Shown piece by piece: positions 1 to 7,551 of a stretch of DNA of 56,142 nt. Position 1 is the stretch's first letter; every line of letters starts with the position of its first letter. This stretch comes from an uncultured Granulicella sp. (GTDB lineage: Bacteria; Acidobacteriota; Terriglobia; Terriglobales; Acidobacteriaceae). The notes beneath the pieces were generated by a model that was not told the DNA's origin, made no database searches, and was given only the letters and a program-made list of their open reading frames with translations. A program made the position numbers and the translations under genes. The stretch spans positions 1 through 56,142 of the forward strand of contig CALMVK010000148.1 of the NCBI GenBank assembly GCA_937873145.1. Reading direction: 5' to 3'.

Positions 1-5
1 ATTGA

Positions 6-188
6 CACCGGAACACCTTCCGCCCGGTAGTTCGGACAGGCGGACGCACGCGGTCGATTACCGAAAGCAAGGTCAGGGCGGCGAAGAAGCTGCTCTCAAG
101 CGGAGTTCCGGCGCGAGATGTGGCGAGCAATCTTGGTGCTTCCGTGCCTACCTTACATAGGTGGCTGACCGCGTCCATCCACGGCTGA
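6..188 (+). pseudogene. C-terminal remnant of a serine recombinase (resolvase/invertase)
   Basis: The open frame follows an in-frame TGA at 3-5 and ends at TGA 186-188. It encodes about 60 residues, including GRTRSITESKVRAAKKLL, then SSGVPARDVASNLGAS and VPTLHRWLTAS. This is the Hin/resolvase-type C-terminal helix-turn-helix that binds the recombination site: a Gly-Arg linker, then two helices with the pattern 'G.p...VA..l..s..TlhRwl'. The catalytic N-terminal domain (about 130 residues with the active serine) is absent from this frame, so this is a decayed or truncated copy. The window edge hides whether the rest lies upstream in another frame. It marks past mobile DNA next to the nitrate locus. 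Confidence 0.6.
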
Positions 189-521
189 TGTCATGCGCTT
201 CCGCTCAGGCCGAATTACTTCCGAGAAGCCGACTTGGCCTTCCTGACGCTCAAGATGTGCCCGTACGCGCCTTGCGGATGAGCCATACCCTTAACGGGAC
301 CTCGTACAGCAGGATACGCAACCAGAGCCGACACACCTGTTCTCGGTAGAAGGGTGGCGACGTAATAGGGTACACAACCCGGTTGCGGCCCTATGGTGAG
401 GACACCGGTTCATGTCATCCAGTGAGGAATGAGCCCCGCGATACACCCGCGATCAGCAGCGGGTGCAGGCGAGACATCCAGGTTGAAAGAGGCTTGGATT
501 TATAGACTGGGGTGGGTCGGA
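189..521. other. Non-coding stretch, no gene recognised
   Basis: About 330 bases between the recombinase remnant and the convergent narK gene. Short frames exist but none has a recognisable protein, ribosome-binding site or family motif. It is probably debris from the same mobile element or a 3' flank. No strong terminator hairpin was seen. Confidence 0.4.
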
Positions 522-1790
522 TTAGTCGCCTGCGAAGGTTGCGCCTTCCGCGGAGACCAGGATGGAGCCGTCGAGGGTTCGAGTTGAGGCGAGCGAACGA
601 CCGCCGGGGCCGACCCAGGTTCTGGTCCAGCTACGCGAAACGAGACGCAGCATCAACAGCACAACGAAGGCGATGCTGGCATACATGATCCAGCCGTTAC
701 GGTAGCTGCCGTAGTGCTGTTTGGAGTAGCTGAGGATGGTGGGGATCAAGGAGCCGCCAAGAGCGCCGATTTCGCCGATCATGCCGCCGGCAATGGCTGT
801 TGTGGTAGGCCAACGCAGGGGGACGAGCTGGAACGTGGCACCGTTGCCCGCGCCCAGAGCGCCAAAACACAGCATGAACAGCAGCGTGGTACTGACGAGG
901 GACGGGGTGGCCATTAGCCCGAACAAGCCCGCAATTGCGACGAGGAAGACGACGGACAAGGTGGTGATGCCACCGACTTTGTCTGCGAAGTAACCGCCCA
1001 GAACGCGGGTCGCGGAGCCGGTAAAGGTGGCGAGCACGGTGTACAGCCCGGCGTGGACCTTGGTCATGTGGAACTGGCTGACGTAGAAGGTGGTCAGAAA
1101 GCTGGACAGACCGATGAAGCCGCCGAAGGTGATGATGTACACCATGTTGAAGTACCAGCCATCGGCCTGGAAAAGGCATTGCAGGTGCTGCCCCAGGGAC
1201 TGGTGCTCAGTGTCCGGCGGTTCCTTGGCGAAGAAGATCATGATGAGCAGTGGAAGCAGCATGCAGCCGGCGGCGAAACCGTAAACGTGTTGCCAGCCGA
1301 AGTGCATTGCCAGTTTGGGCGCAAAAAGGGCGGCAAACGCAGTGCCGGAGTTGCCGGCGCCGGCGATTCCCATCGCGAGCCCCTTGTACTGCTGCGGGAA
1401 CCAGCCGGAGCCAAGTGAAAGCGCAATGCCGAAGCTGCCGCCGGCGATGCCGAGCAGGACCCCCATGGCCAGGACGGAGTTGAACGTGTGCACGAAGAAG
1501 AAGCCGTAGAGCAGGGCGAAGATGATGCAGCTCATTTCAAGGATCGCGGCCATTTTACGGCCGATATATTGCGAAAGCACGCCGAGTGGAAAGCGCATGA
1601 GCGCGCCGGCGAGGATGGGGATGGAGATCATGGTGCCGGTCTGGATGGGGGTAAGGTGGAAGCCTTCCGAGATGAAGGGCGCCATGACGCCGTTGAGGAC
1701 CCAGATGGCAAACGAGAAATCGAAGTAAAGGAAGGCGGCAAAAAGCGTGGGTGGATGGCCCGACTTCATGAAGATCTTGTAGCTTGCCAT
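522..1790 (-). CDS. narK: NarK-type nitrate/nitrite MFS transporter
   Basis: 422-residue major facilitator with about 12 hydrophobic segments, probably importing nitrate across the inner membrane (or exchanging nitrate and nitrite). The glycine-rich segment GIAGAGNSGTAFAAL in the middle of the protein matches the nitrate-signature motif of the NarK/NNP family, and a second Gly-rich stretch (GALGAGNGATFQLVP) sits in the C-terminal half, as expected. The start at 1790 is chosen because AGGAGAG lies a few bases upstream and the protein begins directly with a cytoplasmic lead into the first helix. A longer frame upstream is arginine/proline-rich and not protein-like. It is the last gene of the nirA-flavoprotein-anchor-nitrate reductase operon, 197 bases after the reductase. 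Direction of transport cannot be told from sequence. Confidence 0.88.
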   Translation of the reverse strand: MASYKIFMKSGHPPTLFAAFLYFDFSFAIWVLNGVMAPFISEGFHLTPIQTGTMISIPILAGALMRFPLGVLSQYIGRKMAAILEMSCIIFALLYGFFFVHTFNSVLAMGVLLGIAGGSFGIALSLGSGWFPQQYKGLAMGIAGAGNSGTAFAALFAPKLAMHFGWQHVYGFAAGCMLLPLLIMIFFAKEPPDTEHQSLGQHLQCLFQADGWYFNMVYIITFGGFIGLSSFLTTFYVSQFHMTKVHAGLYTVLATFTGSATRVLGGYFADKVGGITTLSVVFLVAIAGLFGLMATPSLVSTTLLFMLCFGALGAGNGATFQLVPLRWPTTTAIAGGMIGEIGALGGSLIPTILSYSKQHYGSYRNGWIMYASIAFVVLLMLRLVSRSWTRTWVGPGGRSLASTRTLDGSILVSAEGATFAGD

Positions 1791-1987
1791 GGTGGTGCTC
1801 TCCTGAAAGTGAGTTGGTGTTCGAGTCTTCGGACTGGCTAGGACGATCGGCGGCGACATCGTGGTCGCAGAGGAGCGGGGCCTGGGGAAGCGGACACCGG
1901 CGTCAGGGCCGGAGGTGTTGCAGGAAATCTGTTGTGGAAAGAAACGCAAGGAAGAACAGGTATGGCAGGACTGCAAACGCGGGGCGC

Positions 1988-4165
1988 CTAGTGCGCGGAA
2001 GACTTCTGTACGCAGACGGCGCACTGCTTGAAATTGGGCTCGCGGCTGATGGGATCGAAAGCGCCGAGCGTGACGCGGTTGGAGTTCGTTTCCGCAAAGT
2101 GAAACGGCATAAAGACCTGGCCGGGCGCGACGATCGAGGTGATGCGCAGTTCGACATCGGTGACCTTGTCGCGCCGGCTTACGATGGTGACCTTGTCATG
2201 CGAGCGAAGCTTGAGGCGTTCGGCATCGACCGGATTCATCTCGAGCCACGCGTTCGGAACCATGCCGTTGAGCATGTCGACCTGCGCCGTCTTGGTGCGG
2301 GTATGCCAGTGCTCGACGGTGCGGCCGGTATTGAGGATGAAGTTGAACTCGTCGTTGGGCTGCTCGGTAAAAGGCTCGCAGGGGACGTTGTGGAGCAAGG
2401 CACGGCCGTCGGGGGTCGGGAAATGGCCGTCGGCATAGAGCCGTTCGCCGCCCCACTGGATGCCGTTTTGAGCTTCGATGTCCGCCCAGGAGTGGGGGCT
2501 GTAGTCGCAGAGACGGCCGGCGGAGACGCGCTGCCACTCGGCGTAGGCGTCTGCGGTAGTGGTCCAGCCGGGATAGAGCTTCTCCTTTACGCCCAGGCGC
2601 GCGGCCAGGGCGAGGAAGATGTCGAAGTCCGGGCGGGCCTCACCCGGCGGGGTAACAATGCGGTTCACCTTGGAGATGCGACGCTCGGAGTTGGTGTAGG
2701 TGCCCTCCTTTTCGCCCCAGATGGCGGCGGGAAGAACCAGGTGCGCGAAGTCGGAGGTGGGGGTCGGGTGAAAGCCGTCCTGGACGACGAGAAACTCGAC
2801 GGATTCAAGCGCCTGCTTGAGCAGGTTGTAGTTGGGAAAGGAAACGACCGGGTTGGTGGCGATGAACCAGAGTGCCTTGATATTCCCGGCGACCGCTCCC
2901 TCGATCATGTCGGGGTAGGCCATCCCGCGGGCCTTCGGGATCTCTTCAGCGTCGATGCCCCAAAGCTGGGCCAGTTCTTCGCGATGCTGCGGGTTATCGA
3001 ATTTGCGGTAGCCTGGAAGCGCGGAGGTGAAGCCGCTTTCCCGCGTGCCCATGGCGTTGCACTGGCCGGTGATGGAGAACGGTGCCGCGCCGGCTCGGCC
3101 GATGTGGCCGGTAATCAACGCGAGATTGTTGATCGCAGCCACGGTAACCGCGCCCTGCGACGAGTGGTTGACGCCCATGGTCCAACCGATAAAGCCTGCC
3201 TTGGCACGGCCGTAGAGATGAGCCACCTGCTCGATCCTGTCAGGCGGAAGCCCTGTGATTCCCGCAACGTGCTCAGGGGTAAAAGCTGCGACGTACGCGG
3301 CGAAAGCTTCATATTGGTTGGTGTGGGCCGCGATATATGCGGGATCGGTGAGGCCATCGCGGATAAGGATGTGGGCGATGCCGTTGATCAGGGCGATGTC
3401 GCCGCGGGGCTTGATGGCCAGATGGATGTCGGCCATCATAGCGGTCTTCGTCACGCGCGGGTCTACCACGATCAGGGTGCGACCGGGACGCTTGCCCGGG
3501 CCCTCGCCGACGCGCGTGCAAAGGATGGGATGGTTGTCGGCGATGTTGGAGCCGATCAGCAGAACCACATCGGCGGAGGCCATATCGGCGTAGGAACCTG
3601 GAGGGCCATCCGAGCCGAAAGAAAGCTTGTAGCCGGACACCGCAGAGGCCATGCAGAGGGTGGTGTTGCCATCGTTGTGGGGCGTGCGGAAGCCGAGCTG
3701 CACCAGCTTGCCCAGGGTGTAGTACTCCTCGGTAAGGAGCTGTCCGGTGCCGACAACCCCTAGCGAGCCGAGCCCGTGACGGGCCTGGATGCCGGTGATG
3801 TTTTCCACCATCGTATCGAGCGCCTCGTCCCAGGAAACTGGCACAAGGACGCCGTTTTTGCGCAGAAGCGGCTGGCGGGCGCGCCCCGGTCCGTCGAGAA
3901 TGTGGTGCTCGCTCAGGCCTTTGGGGCAAAGCTTGCCGCGGTTAACGGGATGGTCGGGGTTGCCGCGAGCGGCGACGGCCTTGCCATCCTTGACGCCGAT
4001 CAGCATCCCGCAGCCGACCGAGCAATAGCCGCAGGTGGTTTTGACCCAGGTGTCGGCGAGGCGTGCGGTGGCGACCTTGCCGTAGACGGGATCCTGGGCA
4101 TAGCTGTATTTCTGCTGCCTGGTATCGATGCCGACAAGGCGTTTGACGCGGGTGAGCAGGCTCAT
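1988..4165 (-). CDS. nasA: Assimilatory-type nitrate reductase, molybdopterin catalytic subunit
   Basis: 725-residue bis-MGD molybdoenzyme of the Nas/NarB type, reducing nitrate to nitrite. C45, C48, C52 and C80 form the N-terminal [4Fe-4S] site. C171 in the segment NDGNTTLCMASAVSGYK is the likely cysteine ligand to molybdenum. The C-terminal molybdopterin dinucleotide-binding segment includes FNFILNTGRTVEHWHTRTKT. No Tat signal precedes the FeS motif, so it should be cytoplasmic. The start at 4165 gives a 4-base ATGA overlap with the upstream anchor gene and puts C45 at the usual distance from the N-terminus; the longer frame upstream lies inside the anchor gene. Typical Nas partners (NasB or a BFD-like [2Fe-2S] C-terminal domain) are absent, and the C-terminus ends soon after the cofactor domain. 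The electron donor is therefore probably the coupled FeS/membrane protein. Confidence 0.88.
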   Translation of the reverse strand: MSLLTRVKRLVGIDTRQQKYSYAQDPVYGKVATARLADTWVKTTCGYCSVGCGMLIGVKDGKAVAARGNPDHPVNRGKLCPKGLSEHHILDGPGRARQPLLRKNGVLVPVSWDEALDTMVENITGIQARHGLGSLGVVGTGQLLTEEYYTLGKLVQLGFRTPHNDGNTTLCMASAVSGYKLSFGSDGPPGSYADMASADVVLLIGSNIADNHPILCTRVGEGPGKRPGRTLIVVDPRVTKTAMMADIHLAIKPRGDIALINGIAHILIRDGLTDPAYIAAHTNQYEAFAAYVAAFTPEHVAGITGLPPDRIEQVAHLYGRAKAGFIGWTMGVNHSSQGAVTVAAINNLALITGHIGRAGAAPFSITGQCNAMGTRESGFTSALPGYRKFDNPQHREELAQLWGIDAEEIPKARGMAYPDMIEGAVAGNIKALWFIATNPVVSFPNYNLLKQALESVEFLVVQDGFHPTPTSDFAHLVLPAAIWGEKEGTYTNSERRISKVNRIVTPPGEARPDFDIFLALAARLGVKEKLYPGWTTTADAYAEWQRVSAGRLCDYSPHSWADIEAQNGIQWGGERLYADGHFPTPDGRALLHNVPCEPFTEQPNDEFNFILNTGRTVEHWHTRTKTAQVDMLNGMVPNAWLEMNPVDAERLKLRSHDKVTIVSRRDKVTDVELRITSIVAPGQVFMPFHFAETNSNRVTLGAFDPISREPNFKQCAVCVQKSSAH

Positions 4166-5799
4166 GCGTGCGCTCCCGCAGCGGGGCGCGACCGCACAAA
4201 CGTGAGCGCCATGCTCAGTGGGACGACCGTGACGAAAAAGAGGTACCGGGACAAGAGCACAGCAGCGAATCCAGCGGCAAGGGCGAGCAAAGGATGCAGG
4301 GTCGCCGCGCATACCAGCGTGATCAGAAGCAGGACGACGCTGCCCGCGGTAAACGGGAGGAGCGCGGACCCGGAAAGAAGCGACCATGCTGCGCGGGACT
4401 CGAATACGGTGGAGCGATGGAGGCGCCAGGCGCGCAGGGCCTGGTTGACGAGCCACGCGGCGGCGCAGACAAGGCTGAGAGCAAAGGCATGGGTCGGGGC
4501 CGCAAAGGCGCTGGTCAACGGGGTCAGAAGAGCGGGGAGAGGGAAAATGGTCGTGAGAGCAGGAAGCAGGTCTGCGAAGGCGGCGGCAAGGAGGCTACCG
4601 AGGAACGCGGCCGTGAGCACAAAGTCAGCAGGGGTGTACGGAGTGTTCCAGGCGGGACGTGCCGGTACAAGGTAAATGGCTGCGCTGGCCAGCGTGCCAA
4701 GGATGCCAAGGAACGCGGCGGTGAGATGGAGCGCGATCGGCAGCCAGCCGGGCAGCGCAAAGCCGTATTGCCGCGCGGCGGTAACGACTGTGGCAGCGGA
4801 GAGAGCGCCAAAGAAAAGAGTGAACAGGAGAACCTCGCGGCTGAGCCAGGAGCGCCGCCACATCTTGAGCGCGCGATACGCGTAGGCTGGACGACCAAGG
4901 TGCAGCGTGGAAAGCGTCAGAGCAAGTGCCGTAATGGCGAGCAGACCGGCAAGGCGCAGAGCGTCGAGCGCGTGCCACGCGAGCAGCACCCATAAAGCGC
5001 CGGCGACAGCCTGCATCAGCGCCGTCATATAGACCAGGGGGATGTGGGCGTGTTCCCGTTGTAGTTGGCCCAGGTCGATCCGCTGCAGTCCTCTCGATTC
5101 CGTGCCGGGGGCGGCCACTTTTGGAAGCGTGATCCGGGTGGTGGACACGGTCTGTTCGGCGGCAGGCATGCCTGGCGAATCCGCCAGCGCGTAGTCCGCG
5201 CGCCAACCGGCCATGTTGACCAGTTCGATTTCGATGGCGCCTTCCGGGCAGCTGTGCACACAGGCGGGCTCGAGCCCCTCATCCAGCCGGCCTTTGCACA
5301 TGTCACACTTGCCCACGACCCCGCGCTCCGGATTGAACTGCGGGACCGAGTATGGGCAATTCCAGACGCAGTAGCTGCACCCGATGCAAGCATCGGCCGA
5401 GTGCAAAACGATGCCGGTGACCGGGTCCTTGGTATAGGCATCGACGGGGCAGCCCTTCAGGCAATCTGCGTCCAGGCAATGATTGCAGCCCATGGAAAGG
5501 TAGTGCCGCTGAGTTTCTGGGTAGGAGCCGGCTTCAAGCTCGCCGATGCGCCGCCACAGGATGTCCGCGGGATTGTTGTTCTGCTCGTTGCAGGCCACTT
5601 CGCAGGACCGGCAGCCGATGCACTTGGTCATGTCGAAGTGGAAGCGGTACTGCTCCCCCGGGCCGGGCCTGCGCTCGGGAAGAAGGCTGGAGACGACCTC
5701 CGGGAAGACGATGCCACTCTCGCCGAGCGACAGGCCGGTAAGGCGCACGAGCTCCGGGCTCGTACCTTCCACGGCGCGCTCATGAAGGGGCAGGTTCAT
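4162..5799 (-). CDS. Fused four-cluster ferredoxin and DmsC-type membrane anchor (DmsBC fusion)
   Basis: 545 residues in two parts. Residues 50-200 carry four ferredoxin-type cysteine sets: C60/63/66/70, C105/108/113/117, C138/141/144/148 and C165/168/180/184. This is the pattern of DmsB/PhsB electron-transfer subunits with four [4Fe-4S] clusters. Residues 250-545 are hydrophobic with about eight membrane spans resembling DmsC/NrfD quinol-binding anchors. The protein should take electrons from membrane quinol and pass them to the neighbouring molybdoenzyme. There is no Tat signal, so the FeS part faces the cytoplasm. It begins immediately after the flavoprotein stop (no gap) and overlaps the nitrate reductase start by 4 bases. 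Fusion of B and C subunits and pairing with a Nas-type reductase are both unusual; the function is inferred from that coupling. Confidence 0.82.
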   Translation of the reverse strand: MNLPLHERAVEGTSPELVRLTGLSLGESGIVFPEVVSSLLPERRPGPGEQYRFHFDMTKCIGCRSCEVACNEQNNNPADILWRRIGELEAGSYPETQRHYLSMGCNHCLDADCLKGCPVDAYTKDPVTGIVLHSADACIGCSYCVWNCPYSVPQFNPERGVVGKCDMCKGRLDEGLEPACVHSCPEGAIEIELVNMAGWRADYALADSPGMPAAEQTVSTTRITLPKVAAPGTESRGLQRIDLGQLQREHAHIPLVYMTALMQAVAGALWVLLAWHALDALRLAGLLAITALALTLSTLHLGRPAYAYRALKMWRRSWLSREVLLFTLFFGALSAATVVTAARQYGFALPGWLPIALHLTAAFLGILGTLASAAIYLVPARPAWNTPYTPADFVLTAAFLGSLLAAAFADLLPALTTIFPLPALLTPLTSAFAAPTHAFALSLVCAAAWLVNQALRAWRLHRSTVFESRAAWSLLSGSALLPFTAGSVVLLLITLVCAATLHPLLALAAGFAAVLLSRYLFFVTVVPLSMALTFVRSRPAAGAHA

Positions 5800-7551
5800 C
5801 TAGTAAACGTCCCGATGGTAGCGTTTGCTGTCATGGAGGTCCTGCACGTAGGCTTCGGCGTCGGTGTTGCCATGCTGCGCGATCAGGGTGTGCAGCGCTG
5901 CGTCGACATCCTTGGCCATGCGGGAGGCATCGCCGCAGACGTAAAGGGTGGCTCCTTGTTGGAGCCAGGCAAAGAACTCTGCGCCGTGCTCGATCATGCG
6001 GTCCTGGACGTAAATTTTTTGCGCCTGGTCGCGAGAAAAAGCGGTGTCGAGCCGCGTCAACTTGCCGACAGCCAGCATCTGCTCCAGCTCCTCGCGATAC
6101 AGGAAGTCCGTGGCGGCGGAGCGATCGCCAAAGAAGAGCCAATTTTTGCCAGTGGCCCCGGTAACGCAGCGTTCGTGCAAAAAACCGCGGAACGGGGCGA
6201 TACCGGTCCCAGGGCCGATCATGATGACGGGGGTGGCGGAGTCGGTCGGCAGACGAAACTTTTTGTTGTGCTGGATGTAAACGGGCAGCGTTTCCTTTAG
6301 CTCGGCGCGGTCTGCAAACAGGGTGGAGCAGACGCCGCCGCGCTCGCGATTGTGGGCGCGATAGCGGACGACGGCGACAGTGGCGTGAACCTCGCCGGCA
6401 TGAGCCCTGGGGCTCGAAGAGATGGAGTAGAGGCGCGGGGCCAGCCTGGGCAGCAAGTCCGCAAGCTGCTGCGCCGAGGTGACGACGCCGGGGTACTCGG
6501 TAAGCAGGTCGATGGGGCCGCGGTCGTAAAGATAGGCGTCGAGATGCGTCTGCTGCTCGGGAAGAAGGAGGTTGTGCAGGGGCTTCAGGTCGCCGGCCCT
6601 GGCGTATGCGTCGACGAGCTTGCGGCTGAGGCGCGTGATTTGAAGGAGGTGGGTGAGCGCAGCGGAGAGTGGACGGCTGCCCAACTTCGGGACCTCGACG
6701 ACCTCTTCCCCGCTCAGATGCGCGGCTTCCAGGAGGTCTGCCACCAGCTTAGGGTCGTTCGAGGGGAGAACGGCGAGCGCGTCGCCGGTTTCGTAGGCGA
6801 GGTCGGACCCGGCGAGCGAAAAGCTGAGATGCAGGGTGGTTTTGCTGGATGTTTCCGCAGTCAGGACGCGCTTCTCGACGAGCGACGCGTAAAACGGGTT
6901 GTCGCGGTGATAGATGCTTGCCGGGGCAGCCGGCGCGGGCGCGGCCAATGCCGGCGGCGGCGGCGTGGGCGCGGCGGAGGTTTCCAGGCGTGCAAGCAAG
7001 GCGGATTTCCAGCGTTCAAACGGCTCGTCCACATCTACGTCCGCGGTCACCACGGGCTCGGCGCGCCTGGCGCCAAGCGCGGCAAGACGCTGATCGAGGT
7101 CGACGCCAAACTTGCAGAAATGCTCGTAATGGCTGTCCCCCAGGGCCAGCACGGTGTACTCAAGACGCTCCAGATGCGGTGCGGTCTCGGCGCACAGCGC
7201 GTCGAAAAAGCCCTTGGCTCCGTCGGGTGGGTCGCCTTCGCCGTAGGTGCTCGCGATGATCACGGCGCACTCTTCGACCGAAAGCTCGTGGACAGGGTAA
7301 GCGTCGAGCGAAGACAGCTTTGCCGTGTGCCCTTTTGCTTTCAGCTCCTTGGCTACCTTTTTCGCCAGGCGCTCGCCCGTCCCGGTCTGCGACGCGTAGA
7401 GCACGGCGACGTTACGCGGCTCGAAAGCGGCTTGCGGGCTGATCGCGAGCTCCGGCGCGCAGGAATAAAGCCCTGCCAGGAACCCGTTCAGCCAGGCGCG
7501 CTGCGCAGGATTGAAAGGAGCGGAATCCGGGATGAACGGAAGATTGCTCAC
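5800..7551 (-). CDS. CysJ-like NADPH diflavin reductase, electron donor to NirA
   Basis: 583-residue diflavin reductase. An N-terminal flavodoxin (FMN) domain contains YASQTGTGERLAKK and ASTYGEGDPPDGAK. A linker/FAD domain has RLYSISSSPRAHAGEVH, and an NADPH domain has MIGPGTGIAPFRGFLHER. It ends in RYHRDVY, the aromatic terminus typical of CysJ. In sulfite reductase CysJ passes NADPH electrons to a siroheme partner; here the partner gene upstream is nirA, so it most likely supplies nitrite reductase. Start is GTG at 7551, which overlaps the nirA stop as GTGA and has AGGTGGA upstream. The extreme N-terminus (PFNPAQRAWLNGFLAG) resembles a short motif at the N-terminus of the NirA protein. A role in sulfite reduction cannot be excluded. 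Confidence 0.87.
   Translation of the reverse strand: MSNLPFIPDSAPFNPAQRAWLNGFLAGLYSCAPELAISPQAAFEPRNVAVLYASQTGTGERLAKKVAKELKAKGHTAKLSSLDAYPVHELSVEECAVIIASTYGEGDPPDGAKGFFDALCAETAPHLERLEYTVLALGDSHYEHFCKFGVDLDQRLAALGARRAEPVVTADVDVDEPFERWKSALLARLETSAAPTPPPPALAAPAPAAPASIYHRDNPFYASLVEKRVLTAETSSKTTLHLSFSLAGSDLAYETGDALAVLPSNDPKLVADLLEAAHLSGEEVVEVPKLGSRPLSAALTHLLQITRLSRKLVDAYARAGDLKPLHNLLLPEQQTHLDAYLYDRGPIDLLTEYPGVVTSAQQLADLLPRLAPRLYSISSSPRAHAGEVHATVAVVRYRAHNRERGGVCSTLFADRAELKETLPVYIQHNKKFRLPTDSATPVIMIGPGTGIAPFRGFLHERCVTGATGKNWLFFGDRSAATDFLYREELEQMLAVGKLTRLDTAFSRDQAQKIYVQDRMIEHGAEFFAWLQQGATLYVCGDASRMAKDVDAALHTLIAQHGNTDAEAYVQDLHDSKRYHRDVY

Noticed and set aside
1784-3763. Long open frame on the plus strand opposite the nitrate reductase
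   Set aside because: High GC gives long antisense frames; the minus strand carries the conserved molybdopterin enzyme with all cysteines, and the plus frame has no family resemblance.
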